From Glandiceps talaboti (Eukaryota > Hemichordata > Enteropneusta > Spengelidae): DNA of 38,500 nucleotides. Shown here one piece after another: positions 1-15,679 of this stretch. The stretch spans positions 6,620,322 to 6,658,821 of the forward strand of contig NC_135570.1 of NCBI RefSeq assembly GCF_964340395.1, written 5' to 3'. The position numbers and the translations under genes were made by a program. A model generated the notes under the pieces. That model did no database searches and had not been told where the DNA came from. It saw only the letters and a list, made by a program, of their open reading frames with translations. How positions within the stretch are numbered: position 1 is the stretch's first letter; each line of letters opens with the position of its first letter.

Positions 1-470
1 TTAGCCGCCAAAACCCATAACGTTATAGACTACCCTTTAACAAAGTCTTAGCAAAATGATCACATTCGCGCTCCTTTGAAGTAACAATAATTACATTGGT
101 GTACTTTCATATACCTGATATTCAGCGGTACAAAACGGGGTTAGGTTCATATTTCCGATATTCGAGATCACTCCTTAAAAGCTGAAATAGCAGATAATCA
201 TATTATAGTAGTCAAAATGGCACCAAAAGAAGTAATTCAATTGCAGACGTAATGCACTTAAGGATCCAGAGCTAATATGTAATTTCAAATGAACAAGGTT
301 ACTCAGCTGAGACATTCTTTTATTACCTTAGTAGCCAATCATATCGTCAGTAGCAGACTGAACTAACCAATTTTTCATACAAGAACTTACATTAATAGCC
401 ACATCGTATAACTCAAATAGTTAATGCATACATTTGAAGTACAGGTAACAATAAGTGATGCAATACATCT
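1..470. other. No gene seen
   Basis: AT-rich unique-looking sequence without a convincing exon, motif or repeat. Confidence 0.6.
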
Positions 471-2437
<1,967 letters not shown>

Positions 2438-2756
2438 TAAGTTCATGAATTTAACTTCGTATTGCACCGAGCTTTCGTCATCATGGCTTCGTCAGTGTTT
2501 TCTAAAGTCAATGTTACAATTTTGGATCGTGAGTGGACTGGTTTAGGAGAGGGATTAAGAAAGCGATTCATATTCTGACTTTAAAACCATTTATGAACCG
2601 TAACAGGGACGTTACCAACTTCCGAGAATTTGGGACAATTGTCTGAAGTCATCCATGCGTCGTGACTTCAGAAAAAACTGACCAAGCCATGGTGGCGATA
2701 GCTTTGGTGAGCTAATTGAAATTTCGGTGCAATACGAAGTTAAATTCATGAACTTA
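2438..2756. mobile_element. MITE-like element with perfect 33-bp terminal inverted repeats
   Basis: 2438-2470 and 2724-2756 are exact reverse complements over 33 bases, starting TAAGTTCATGAATTTAACTT. The 253-bp interior has no open frame of note. No clear target duplication is visible. The ends differ from the three TTAAAG families, so this is a separate group. Confidence 0.75.
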
Positions 2757-5576
2757 GACTGAACGTTTGCACAGATGAGCTTTCATCATAATATAGAGCA
2801 CGTTTTAAAAATGTTATAGTTTTTTATAAAATTATGAGGTGTGTCTAGAGTGTCCTAGGTCTCTTCAGACTGCTAACTAAATTGGATATGTCTAACTACT
2901 TCAGAGGCAAATACATAAAACCAATTCACAAAACTCTGACGCGGCAAAATATTGAATGCAAATGCAGACACAGAAGTGCCATTGTACGATCGAGATAACA
3001 TATCAACGATGTTTGCAGTGGATTAATTGTATGTGTCGCAAAGCTGTTTGTATTCTTTAATATTCGTACGCTGCCAACGCTGTTGAAATCGCTGTCAAAT
3101 CAATAAGGTTGTTTGAGCACCCGTTTTATAGTCACTCCATTGATAGTTTGATATCATATCGCATGGTTAACACGATTCTGCTGTAAACTCGTTAATCCGT
3201 GGGTTTTGTGTGATAGTGTTAGAGAATGTGAAAATACAAGTGTACTGTCGCATTACCTTGCAATGTGGTGATTTATTTGGCACAGCATGATCATTTCATT
3301 ACATATCAAGATTACAGAACGCACTCTCCCATATATTATAATGGAGAGATTATAAAAGATATGCTTTTCGGGTTTTTTCGTTAAAATAATAGATTATAAC
3401 ACATCTAGTAACAACACATGCCACTTAATATCATACATCATTTGAAAACACACTTAAATCTGTGTACCTTTACTAATGGAAGTCCCGTCATCAAACGTGA
3501 AAATGGCGGGTCAATGCAAAGATGGTCATTTTTGTAAAATCGTAGATCGCTTTTAAAAGCACATTATTCAAAGTTCATGAATAAATAATCTATACAGATA
3601 TATACAGAGCTGTATACTATTGAAATAATATACTATATTTCTATAATTATCCAACCATGGATGAGTAGATCTTCAAACATAGTGTATTCTTCCAGTCATA
3701 CATTGACCTGTAGATACCCGTATAGATTATTTATTCGTGTGTTTAAAATTACACTTTCATTTCCCCAACATGTTTTTGTTTGTTTGTATATGTTTATTTT
3801 TGTTTGTTTATTTGTTTGGTTTTTTGTAACACGGTTCCTAGGCTCCCGTGCTCACACTATATACCAGTGAACGCGATTGACATTTTTAGCATTTTAAAAG
3901 CTAAATAAGTGAAAATATATAAAGCCAAAATACAGTACATGATTTTTGTATAATTCATTTAAGTATGAAAAAGCATCAAAAGGTATACATTAAAAGTCTT
4001 GTATAACATGGTGCTATAATTCTGTCCCAGGTTCTGGGATTATCGCTATCTTATCAGTGGGGCCCTAAGGATTAGATGGGTGTAGACACTTGAATCAGGT
4101 CTTCGTGTATTGTAGTTTCTATGATAGTGGAAAACTTATGCATTGTTTCTACACAAAATGATCAGATTCAGGCAAATCTGACAACAACCGAAAAGAGAAA
4201 GTATAATCCATATGTTTAATATATTGCAACACCTTTGTGCCAAGTTTGGAAGAAATTAGTTCAGATATAGTAGAAAAAAGCTATAGACAGACGCATCGAT
4301 GATTCAGACGAATGGACGGACGAAATCCAAGTAGTAACCTCTCTGAAGAATAAAACATGTGCCGCGCATGCGTGTATAACGTTTACAGAAACTATCCAAA
4401 ATGAGTATGTACTCAAAGATACAGAGCTGTTCTTGAAGTTTTTGCTCCTAGACAGAACTATGTTTTGAGAGCTGTGACCTTTAATAGTACATTTTACTTG
4501 TCTGATTGCTAAATCAGGGAATGATACACGACTAATTTGCATATGGTAATTTATATAGCCTAGAAGTATTTCCATGCAAGCTGAAACTTTGCTTAATGTG
4601 AATTCATTAACTTTACCGCCAAACTTGCGTGACATGCTCGACTGAAATAGAAAGAGCCTGACATAACATTCACAATTGATTAGTGTACCCTGGCCTAGCA
4701 TCAGTTTTGATAATTGCACATAGCAAAACCCCATCGGGAAGCCAATACAATCAATAATGTCCTGTCAAAGATGTAACCTTATTCCTTCTTCCCGGGGGTT
4801 AAACCTGACATAAATGAATGAAACCGCAACGCAGTAGACACAACTAAGACCAGAAAAAAACGAAAACGGTTCAACGTCTTAAAATTCAGGTTTTTTCACA
4901 TGGGCTTGATAAAAGAAGACAGGTCATTTAGGCTACGTTTATACTTTTATTTTACTTATACAAATTGACTACAGTTTTCACGACAAGCTCATTTATATAT
5001 GTTTTTGTTAATCAAATGATAACAATGGTTATTAGATAATGGGTTATGGTTTATCTGCTGTACATAATGAAACGTTTTCAGACTTGGTTTACTCAGATAA
5101 TTTGTCACTATATAGTTATTTACTATTGTGTTGATATGATAGCGAAAGATGTGTACGAACATAGTGTAATTATCAAGAAATCTTAATGATGTTTTCTTGT
5201 AAGCTTCGGAACCTTCTCTTTATTTCTTTATAGTTTCTACACAGTCATACAGTTACTTATTTTACAATGTAATGTAAGTCATTGTCTTCTGATGGTGCTA
5301 GTGGGTCAGATCTGGTCATATGTACTATTTGATTCAGAAGACGAGAATCCTGTGCTATTCCTAGTGGTTGTGAAATGATCTCTGAATGTTAGGCCTCTTC
5401 CGCATTCCCACTTGACATTGTATATTTCATGCACTACCTCCATGTAATGATTTATGAAACGTATAGAAAAGCAATACGTTATTTTTTATTGGTGTAATAT
5501 ATTAAGAAAGCCGCATAATTCATTCTTATTGTTTGACATTTCACCAATGCAATACCATCAACAGTTCAATACATTA
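2757..5576. other. Gene-free stretch
   Basis: AT-rich with short homopolymers. The minus-strand open frame 4261-4734 (157 codons) is the longest non-repeat frame here, but it has no recognisable motif, signal peptide or splice context. Confidence 0.55.
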
Positions 5577-5774
5577 CACATACATACATACATACATACA
5601 TACATACATACATACATACATACATACATACATACATACATACATACATACATACATACATACATACATACAAACATACATACATACATACATACATACA
5701 TACATACATACATACATACATACATACATACATACATACATACATACATACATACATACATACATACATACATA
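5577..5774. repeat. (CATA)n microsatellite
   Basis: About 49 tetramers with a single substitution (catacaaacata near 5671), so it is very young or homogenised. Confidence 0.95.
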
Positions 5775-6433
5775 AGCACAATCAAGCATCGATTAGACAC
5801 CATGGTCAGATAGACGTTTATAATGACAATAACATGAATGTACTTGTATCGTTAAATGCAAGAGTCATGTTTCTCAGACAAGCAAAAGGCATATATCAAC
5901 ATGGTTAATGGGTTTTAGGGGGACATGGCATTATAGCTGTCAAAATCATTTTTTAGATGTGAAACAAATGCATTAGAAAGATTTGTATCGTGTCAAAATC
6001 AATTACTCTGCTGTTTGAAGGTCGATATTATTACCCAAAATCATGAATGTTGTCGACATTAAAAGATAAAGACGGCAATCAATATGGAACATGTTAGATC
6101 GAACAGTAAATTGAGTATGAATACATGACCGCATTGCTCCACAAAAAAAGCTTGTTTGTTCTGTTCTATTATATTATACTAGGTCAAACTTGATGTCCAT
6201 AAATTCGACCAATATATGTGTACATTTCAGAAAATATTCTTTCTAGTTAGCACGCGAGAGACATACATAATAATACTTTGCGACCAGTGACGTCATCATT
6301 ATAAAAGTATAAATTGACTATTAAATTGGATATGAATACTGTGCCCCATTTGCTCAATATTCTTATTTCACTTTATGGCCCTTGTTTCAAGTCAGTACAT
6401 CTTTTTGACGTGGACACAATTTAATGATTAGAT

Positions 6434-6961
6434 TTAAAGCCACACTAGCTGCTACTGGGTCATTTTTTTCATGAAATAACCCAAGATATATTCATTAAAA
6501 ATGGTCAATTATTCATAAAAAGATCTTAGATAGTGTATCTGTTAATCAGTGGTCAATATTATATATGCAGGTAGTATAGTTGCAAGTTTGAATCATGAGC
6601 GAAAGCTCAGTTTTGAATGTGTCACCATATTAAAATTGTATAAATTGTAACCGGAGTATTTTTGGATCAGACAACCACAATAATTATATATTCACTAAAA
6701 AAATTTAGAATACTAATGATTAGACATTGTATATATGTTAATCATTGGTCGATATTATCCATAATCAGTTGGGTGGGTGGGGGTGGGGGTTCCAAAATTC
6801 AATTCGATTTGATTTAACGTGTACACAGCTACAAAAAATACGTTTACCCACAGTTGATTCAACACTTCTCATATCATGGTGTACAATTTTACGAATAAAT
6901 TATTTTTCCCAAAACAAAACATTTTCACGCGAAGTTCCAGTTACAGCTAGAGCAGCTTTAA
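6434..6961. mobile_element. MITE-like element, family 1 copy 1
   Basis: Begins TTAAAGCCACACTAGCTG and ends in the reverse of TTAAAGCTGCTCTAGCTG, so both ends carry TTAA and a terminal inverted repeat of about 25 bp. Internal blocks match the intron 4 copy (30256-30613). The TTAA ends suggest, but do not prove, mobilisation by a TTAA-targeting (piggyBac-type) transposase. Confidence 0.72.
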
Positions 6962-9717
6962 AAAAACATCCTTTCAAATTATATACCTGCTATTTTGGCG
7001 ACCAGAATTTCCATCAATTATGAATGTAAAGTCTTAGGCGTTTAATTAGACCATTGCAGATTGCAAACAGGAAATTGAGAATACAGGCCCTCACTCAAAT
7101 TGGGGGTATCATCACCTCAGAGTACCGTTTCTTAAGAGCTTTTTTCCTTGGTATTCTGTAGAAAGTAAATCAGTAATTGTTTTCGTATTGTTCAGACATC
7201 GAGGAAAGCTGCAGTGCTCTATGATTAACAACTAACCTATACCATGTATACCCCCAAGGTACACACACACAGACAGGAAGTAGAGCGCCACCATGGCAAA
7301 TTTGGGAAAGGCTTTGTTACCATTCACGGAGTAGGATTGAATTGTTAATGAGCTTAGAAATATAGATAAGATATGGTCTAATGCTTGTAGAGTGTGATGA
7401 TATTACCATTACACAATGTTTTTGTGCCGGGAAATGAGAACTAATTATCGTTAACCCTGACCTCGTCCGTGGGGATATATGTGCTTGAAGTCACGCTGCA
7501 TGCAGTGCTCTCTAGTACGGTCAAAATACGCGCAAATAAAAAACTCACCCAGGGGCAACGCACCATGTTTGCTGCAATCACTGTCGCTCAATGCTTAAAT
7601 TAGACACTGTGTGTGTTATTCGACCCAACTAGTCCTTTCTTATTTGCATACCTCTCTACGGGGATCTCAATATACCCGTATTCGATAACTTGTTTTTTTT
7701 TTCTCTTCAAAAACTGTTCATTGAACTTTCTAAATATAAAACTATCTGAAAACAGATTCTAAAAAGAGGGCAAGGATACTACTTCGGTAAATATTACTAG
7801 TACGATGTGTATCTATTTCCAATTTTATCGACGACTTGCCTACATGTACAACCAACTGAATGCCTCCTGAAAGGGCGAAACCATTCTTGTTCCCTGCACA
7901 CATTGTTGGAATGCCAAATTCTGAGCTATAGCTATCATACATGATGTACCATGTGTTATAAATCATATCAAGAATAGCCATTTCTAAAATTGTCAATATT
8001 GAAATTTAACATAGCATAACATTATATCTATAATTGGAAATTGAATATCGCCATCTAATTACCATATCATGTTAAGATGCAAGACTAAAGATATCCCAAT
8101 TTTGTAATTTGATAACTTGTATTTTTAACAAATTAAAGTAAATCCATTCATTTCCTCAAATCTAGTCATTAATGGTGAAGGCTTTTTAGTATCAGTTAAT
8201 ATGAGCACCCTGGAAGTCGATATCGTTTTAATGTCGTTTTAAAATAGAATACAATACGATCATTAGTACATCCGTGATGACATCAATGAATCACCAAGAC
8301 TGGTTCTTGTTCCTGACAATCCAGAACGCGCAATACCTGAGACTTTAATCGAAGAATATATCCGAGGTTTTAAGAAACGTATACAGTTAATATCTTATTA
8401 AGGCCTAAGAACAATTATTTAGTTCGGTTACCCAACCCCACCTAGTTTTTCACTGCCGACCCAACACTTTATTTTACGTATTCAAGAAAAAAAATAACAT
8501 AAAATCGTGAAAGTTGTGAAGTCTCGTAAGAAATACTGGATGCTGAAACTGACATCAACTTAAAAAAACAATATAAAACTGTCCTTCCAATCTGTAATGG
8601 CTGGACATCTGATTGGAAGAAACCAACAACACCTGAGAGACCTTTTGGAAAACAACGGAAAATATATCTCTCTGAACTGGACACTCACACATGAAAAAAC
8701 AATTAAAAAGATCTACCTACCCCCCCCCCCCCCTACCTATTCTAAAATTGAGTGTAATCAGAACCACACAATCTTTACAGGTCTAATCAAATGTCCAGGT
8801 TTGCCTTGTTACATAAACCCATCGGCAGTACAATTTTATTCAGTGTGTACTAATGAACACAGCCAATCAATTCTTCTGGCAATCTGACAGCTGAGAAATT
8901 GCTATTACAGTGCCATCCTCTCTAAATTTGTTTACAACTACAGCGTATTTCGTTTCTGTACTTCACTGAAAGAAGTGTAACATATTCAGACTTAAAATAA
9001 GCGTAAAATCACACTCAATGGCCGCAGGATATGTCTTTTCGTAATTCACTTTTTAAAACGTCACCAAACCTATTTACAGCTCTCATATTGCTATAATAGT
9101 TTCGTTGTCACTTCAATCGCACGTAATTTTAGTTTTGATGCAAAACAGAAAAGAGAAGAGCTGGCATATTGTTTGCAAGCAAAGACTTTATAATAACCAT
9201 TTACTTGCCAAGACGCGATCCGTAGATTGCATCAAATTTAAGTCGCAACTGTATGCGAAATTCAAAACATCTGGGCATAATGCGGAACAACATGTCATCA
9301 GTAGCAGTAACAGGATGCCCCTGGGGAAGATGTTGCTCCTTTTAAAATCATCCCATCTTATTACCATTCTGTCCACTCGTACTCTTACTAAGTAGAGTTA
9401 AATAACCAAGACATATTTTTCACGTGATTTTTTTGTTGTTTACTTTTTTTCAATTTCCTTTGCCTTCCTGTTATCTGACTCGTTTGGTATGTCCATAGAC
9501 ATGTAATAAATACGATACTAATGAAAACGAAGGAAAAAACATATGACAGTTTAAAGTGAAAATATCTAATACTTTGTTAATGTGTTACTTTCTATTAAGT
9601 ATCTCTTTAAGTCATTCTTGTAAGAAATGAATAAAAAAGTACAATCGCACGATCATGCCTTTGTGTAACACTTACACATAAAACAAGATGCAAATGGGGA
9701 TGTGTATAAACTTTCAT
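6962..9717. other. Gene-free stretch
   Basis: Contains a short CA run (7261), a C12 run near 8721 and scattered open frames under 100 codons without features. No repeat pair or inverted repeat recognised. Confidence 0.55.
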
Positions 9718-9757
<40 letters not shown>

Positions 9758-9835
9758 GTCAGTCAGTCAGTCAGTCAGTCATTCAGTCAGTCAGACATAC
9801 AGAAAGGAAGACATGCATACAGACAGACAGAACCG
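9718..9835. repeat. (GACA)n switching to (GTCA)n
   Basis: GACA units to about 9757, then GTCA/CAGT units to about 9795, then degenerate CAGA/CATA units. The step from one unit to the next is a single base change. Confidence 0.9.
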
Positions 9836-10172
9836 AGTTTATATCGGTAAGTGAATGAAGAATATTGATACTGGCATATGCCGAGAGATTGTATCACTGT
9901 CTTGAATAAAGTCTGGCAGTTATAAGTCTCTTGTTTTTTAGATTCAAAAAACACGTCTCCTTCTTCGCACGCAACATCACCATGTTATACTGACATAGTA
10001 TGTAGTGAACTATTCAAGGCCTGTGTAATAGTCATCAGTCGTACGCGTCTATGTACCTTAATCTACTTTGAGTTCGAGAATTCCAGCCAAAGTCTAATTA
10101 GTTCCACCTCGAAAAGAATGTCTATCAAATTATATTCGAATTGAGCCAGTGGATTATCAAATATAGCGTAAA

Positions 10173-10173
10173 C

Positions 10174-10252
<79 letters not shown>
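10173..10252. repeat. (GACA)n microsatellite
   Basis: About 19 perfect GACA units in otherwise non-repetitive DNA. Confidence 0.95.
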
Positions 10253-11177
10253 CTAAAATTACAATTTTACAAAATATTATGTTCTCAATACGATAAGTTT
10301 CATGAAAGTCAAGGTCTACAACCTTTGCCTCATATAATATACCAATTATACCTTTCCCAATTATTCTATGGACGCATAACATCGTTACGAAGAATGCAAA
10401 TTTGCTGAGATAACAAAGATCAGAAGATTTTACTGAATCCATTTTGTAACACATTGGTGAAGAAACAACAAGTATGAGATGTAAAAGAACGTGGACACTA
10501 GAAGGGTGGGGTTTATTGCACATATACAATGGCGTACATTATATTAACTCTTTCACATTGGTAAAAACTCGTGTTGTATTCACTCTATCAATATCATTTT
10601 GCCAGTAAAGCTAAACAGAAATATAAATAAGAATTACAGCATAATGTGCATCTCTCTGCCAAAAAGGTGATAAGGAAATCAATTATCCCCCGGTATAGCA
10701 TCATTGCTAGTGCACTGAAGACTTCTTACAAAACACGAGAAAATTCGACAAGGTGTTGTTGCTGTTGTTGTTGCTGTTGTTAACACACACAAAGCAATTT
10801 GTAAATCGTGAACACTCTTAGCTATATATATATTATATTTCAATTCACAGGGGATTATGTAATGTGTTAAAAACCATCTGTTTGGTTGTTAGCTTTGCAA
10901 GATAAACTCGTGATTTGTTCCCCATCAACACCCACTTCCCAACACTTGGGTACCCAAATTATAGACGTAGTTGTACATACATATACTGTCAAACAGATTA
11001 TCTATGGAGTCCTGTCCCTGTTACGCACTGTATAGTTGACCTAAGTATATGGACATTCTTAGAAGACCTGATATGTATAAAATAGAAATATGCCCCACTC
11101 GATTTGCTTTTTCACGATAACGGATATCAAAGTATAAAAAATTTATAGGTATAAACTACAACTATAGTTGCAACATG
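10253..11177. other. Gene-free stretch
   Basis: A (GTT/GCT)-rich trinucleotide patch near 10754-10783 is the only structure seen. Confidence 0.55.
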
Positions 11178-11460
11178 TTAAAGTGGCCATATGGATGAAG
11201 ATTGGGAATTTCTATGGATTTTTCTTTTAAAACAATTTTATCATGGCTGCCTACTCGAAAATTCAACGTGAAACAACATATGCCAAGTCCTTATTTGTAA
11301 CTCAATAAATCGCTAAAGATTAATAAATGTGCCAAATGTTTGTTATTGTACGTACAATAACAAACTGTTTACACATGTATAACGTTTTGTAAATGCAGAT
11401 TCAGTCAATGTTGTTCCACATTGATATTTCGAGTGGGAAGCCATGATAAAATTGTTGTTG
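11178..11460. mobile_element. MITE-like element, family 3 copy 1
   Basis: Starts TTAAAGTGGCCATATGGATG. An inner inverted repeat of about 45 bp (AATTTTATCATGGCTGCC near 11232, against its reverse near 11433-11455) encloses a second small palindrome, ttgttattgtacgtacaa, at 11341-11358. The outermost right repeat is missing. Confidence 0.72.
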
Positions 11461-11519
11461 GCGTAATTACGTCCACATTGTGTCCTTACGAAGATTTAAA
11501 ATGAAATGAAATTCAAGGT

Positions 11520-11900
11520 ATACGCTTATAGTTAATAATCCAATGGGGTTTGTTTTTTTGCAAAGTTAGTTAAGTACATTAGACTGGCCGTTATTTGATC
11601 ACTGTTTACAGGAACTTGTAACCAGGTGGAAAGAGATCTATAATTCAAATGAGATACGCTTATATTTAATAATCCAATCGAAGCTATGAGTAAATAAGCA
11701 CGTTTCTTCTCTAAGTAAAGTGCATTAGACTATCCATATCATTTAAACTCTGTTTTAAGAAAGAGAATGGCCTCAAAGTAAAACGACAAATGCCTTGTCT
11801 TATAACCGAGCCATGGCTAATAATAAATATTCGTGTTTTCACAGTAAAGTGCTTTAGACTATCCGTATCAATACGATCTCTACTTAACAGGAAAATTTGC
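11520..11900. repeat. Three diverged tandem copies of a roughly 135-bp unit
   Basis: ATACGCTTATA(G/T)TTAATAATCC appears at about 11520 and 11655. AAGT(A/G)CATTAGACT recurs at about 11573 and 11718, with AAGTGCTTTAGACTATCC at about 11848. The first two copies show both markers, the third only the second marker. Confidence 0.6.
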
Positions 11901-12628
11901 ATGCCATGCGATTATTATCAACATTCTCAAGCGTGAAATCCAACACACAAATCATTTATGGCTCTAGATATCAAACTGTGAACTTTGACCTGAACAGGTA
12001 GCTTGGCTGATAGACTCTTTTGACGTATATGGTAATATAGATTTATCGAATTTGATCGAATGTGAACCGATAATCAAATAAAATCTAAATTTCTACAAAC
12101 TAACATCTGTTTGCCTGCCTACCTGTCCGTCTGTCAGTCTGTCTGTTTATCTATTAACCAATCTATCTATATTTCTATATATCAATCTATATAATTTTGA
12201 ATAATTTTTCATTGAGACAAAATTTCAGTTTCAACACAAATATTATGAGAGAAACACCACCTAGTCCAATGACATTGTATTATACATCAAGTCTTGTACT
12301 GTGTATACTCGATGTCAACTTCCCCTTTTGGTGTATGGGTCAACGAACATTCAGTGTAACTTATGATTTGGCATTGGTAAGCATGCTCTTATGGATGAAC
12401 TTCCCTTTGTTGTCAGATAACTGTATATCATCATATTTTAGACACTTAAATAGCAACACATTAGAGGGGACTGTGTGTTCGAATACAGGAGACTTGTTAC
12501 AATTAAAACATCCACAGTACTTGATCTGTTATATCAACCTTGATATAATAACTACGGAAGTCACACATTACTGAGTGACACATACACATATCATGACCGT
12601 TTGTCAAATTTTAGTGTATCTCACAGGG

Positions 12629-12660
12629 AATAAAAATTAAAAAAAAAAAAAAAAAAAAAA
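12629..12660 (+). repeat. AATAAA followed by a 22-base A tract
   Basis: AATAAA (12629-12634) is followed four bases later by 22 A residues. This could be the tail of an old retroposed sequence. No recognisable source gene lies upstream (12197-12574 is open but has no family features). Confidence 0.4.
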
Positions 12661-13991
12661 GTATTGAATAACATGCCCCTACGTCGTGCTCAGTGTGTGT
12701 ACTTAACAATTGTCCACTGCACTATTATATCTTCGTAAGCCCACAACAAAGACACATATGTACTCTGTAGCAACTAGCTTTTTGATGGATTCCCACACGC
12801 GATATATTATGACTCTTTAAATCGTTACTTTGGTAGTAAAACACAGTTGCCCTGTAATATATGAATTAAGTACAACTCAAACATGCTAATAAACCTTGTT
12901 GAAGAGGAGCAACATAACAATTTTTGATGTAGGGGGCATGTGACCACATTGCCATTGGAATATCAATTTTCAATTAGACGAGCGCCATCATCGACACGAA
13001 TGTCCGAATAGGCACTGTAGCATTCGATCAGATGCATTGTGTAGGGGCCCGGAGGCATGCAATCAACGCTACAATCAGTGGGTGTCGGAAATCTACAAAA
13101 CCTTTACTTTACAAATAGGGATGATCATGATGTTAAAAATGATAATAATTGCATTTTACACGACATTTTTATGTTTTCCTTCCCTGATACGAAAACGGAT
13201 TCAAATGCTAATAAGTCCGTAAACAAAACCATTTCCATTGTCTTTACAAGCTGCTTTTAATAATTCTGTCAGTTATTGATACACACAATATTGAGAATTC
13301 CCCAATCGTCTAATTACTACTTGAAACGTTATCCCCTTGCCATTTATCGCATCGTTATATTTATATGTGATAATGAGACGTTTTGTAGATGTAAGAAACA
13401 TGAATATTTCATCCTCTAAATGAATTATGTTAATTAACTCCGGTCTTAGAAGGTCGTAACAAAAAGTTGTCACAGGTCATCATACACTCCAGAATTTCCT
13501 AGGGTGATTTTTTTTATTATGTATGCAATACAGCCAGGTGACTGTGACTTGTAGCACATTATAAAAGGTATATGAAAACCGTGTTGTTGTTTAAATCTAG
13601 GAAAGCCATGCTTACATCAAACTGGTTACTAGACAGACTTGGCGTATTTAAGTCAATTACAGGAGTCAACAACTGGGGGTGTTGTATGCTAAAACAGTTT
13701 TATAGCACGAAATCCAATATCTTTAGTTGTCAGGAAGGCAAAGACAAATGTACTGGAGATTTAAGGAGCTTCGCGTTTGGTTAAGGAAATGGATACTAGA
13801 TTGGAAACGTGCGACGAATTTGAGCTCAGTGTATCACTTACACACATATGCTTCAACCTAAACACGGTATAGCATAGATCAAAACAATGTCTCTATGTGA
13901 GCTTCTCATGTACATGATTCATTCCCTTCAACTCTTCACTGAAATCAATTTGCTAAGTATTCGACGGTATATTCACGCTCGATCTACTCAC
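12661..13991. other. Gene-free stretch below the candidate minus-strand exon
   Basis: If the candidate exon ending at 13992 were real, its next exon should lie here or further left. I found no convincing minus-strand acceptor with an open frame. Confidence 0.5.
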
Positions 13992-14391
13992 CTGATTGCA
14001 TGGCTTGAGCGCTAGTGCTTGAATTCCCATAACCAGACTTGAACGATCTGTTTGCTTTGATTTCTGTAGAAGCAGTACTAGTCTTAGTAAATTCAGGTAA
14101 ATCACTGCTGTTCTTTGTCGCTCCAAATATTGGGCTCATGACTTTGAAATTTGTAACCTCCGAGTCGACTGCAGTGCGGTGGATAAAAGGCACCAAAACG
14201 TACACATGTACGAAGCGAACCAGTTCAAATAATACCGTTCGAAATTTGGATGGCCAAACAATCTACACAAGGTGGACCTTATGACGTCAGTGATGTGTTT
14301 GTAGAAGCATATAGGGTTGCCGCATCTCACGAGCGTCCTTTCCAATGATGAGTGTGTTGATTGGTTTTTTTTGCTGTCCGCTGTAAAAAAA
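13992..14391 (-). CDS. Candidate 5' coding exon of an unknown minus-strand gene
   Basis: On the minus strand an acceptor (attttttttacag, exon from 14391) and a near-consensus donor (CAATCAG|gtgagt, exon end 13992) bracket an open frame. An ATG at 14139 would start MSPIFGATKNSSDLPEF and run 49 codons of Ser/Thr/Lys-rich sequence ending in phase 1. A second minus-strand donor (GAGT|gtaagt near 14795) could end an upstream leader exon. No following exon was found at lower coordinates, and the protein is not recognised. Confidence 0.25.
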
Positions 14392-15639
14392 ATTATGGAG
14401 TTAGATTCAGTTAAAAGCCGGCAATTGTTAAAATTACACACGAACAGCTCCGTCAACTTGTAATATTTGATTTGGAGTACTGATACGTAGTCTGAAAACA
14501 TGTCTCCCACTTCAAAAAAAAAAACAGTAATGATCAATATACTAAATTCCGCTGCTACGTATTAAGTGTTATAAAGCAGATTAAAGTACTAAATGATGTC
14601 ATAATTGTAATCACAAACTGGCACAATTTCGACCACGAGTATCTCTGGTGACACGGCAATTCGTTGTTTCACGAGATCCTAATGTATTAGAGTAATCCAC
14701 TCGACCATTTGTGGTTGGAGCATAACGACAATTCAATCCCGTTCTCCTCATATTTTACTGGAAAAGTATTAAAACTACAAAGGAAAATATACTTACACTC
14801 GGTTTGATTTTGCTGGAGGGTGATGTACATCTAGCGATCCGTGTAGCAAGCATTAACGAGTCGGGTCACACTACTACGAAATACCCAGTACACCGTCAGT
14901 TATTTCCTTCGAGTGCGCTGCATTTGCCAGTGTCTGGGTGTATACACTTTTTTATTCATACATGCATAATAAATCAGTCACGGAGTTGAAAGGTCATTCC
15001 CTATTGCGAATATGAATATTTTCCCAATAGTTCGATATATTCAAGAGAGAGACACAAAACTGAATTCGCTTGTTAACGAACTAGCTAAGCACCATTCTCG
15101 CTAGCCAGAGCACATATACTTCTGCTGAAGCAACGAAATAAGTAGTGGGTACGTTTTGGAAAGAGGTCTGTGGTTTATGACAGTGGCTATGCACTAAAAT
15201 AAAGATTCGATTTATAAATTACCGTTTTCCTTTAATCCTGTTTTTGATTATCATTATATTTTGTCTTGAACGTCTCTGATCTCAGACTGTTATTTATATA
15301 TTATAACCATACGTGTTTAAATTACGACATAGTGTTCACCTATTTTTTTTTTATCGAGTCGTCGGAATAAATGATAATTGACATTTTAACGAAATACTGC
15401 ATCATTTATTTCAAAAAAAGACAATGCCCTCTCTAGGAATACAAGATCAACTGTACTGTTGCGTACGTTCAAACTCAAACTGATGAAACAATACACAACA
15501 AGGCGTATTGAATTGTTCATATCACTGTTTACATATATTACTAGCAATGCATTATGTGTCAAAACCAGAAGGTGTTACCTTGACAACCCTATCCTTGACC
15601 GACCACAATGGTAACTGCAAGCCTACGTGCGAGCTACAA
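14392..15639. other. Gene-free stretch; possible leader exon and old dispersed repeat
   Basis: A minus-strand donor-like site sits near 14795. The block ACCATTCTCGCTAGCCAGAG (15091-15110) resembles CCCATTCTCGCCAACCAGAG at 16648-16667, and weak similarity continues for about 80 bases after each, suggesting two old copies of a dispersed repeat. Confidence 0.4.
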
Positions 15640-15647
15640 TGTGTATG

Positions 15648-15679
<32 letters not shown>

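Noticed and set aside
2470-2500. Hammerhead-like core on the minus strand (CTGACGA then GAAA)
   Set aside because: The bases between the cores do not form a stem II and no stem I or cleavage triplet is placed correctly.
4261-4734. 157-codon minus-strand frame
   Set aside because: No motif, signal peptide, splice sites or recognisable family; this length is possible by chance in a 38-kb window.
5454-5813. Long open frames reading repeated YIHT, YVCM, RERE, SVCL, IYIY or QTDR (also near 400-700, 15.5-16.0, 22.2-22.6, 27.7-30.1 kb)
   Set aside because: They are translations of tetra- or dinucleotide repeats, open in several frames and on both strands at once.
12197-12574. 125-codon frame upstream of AATAAA and an A tract, as a retroposed gene copy
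   Set aside because: The peptide has no recognised domain and I see no flanking target duplication. The A tract alone is kept as a low-confidence feature.
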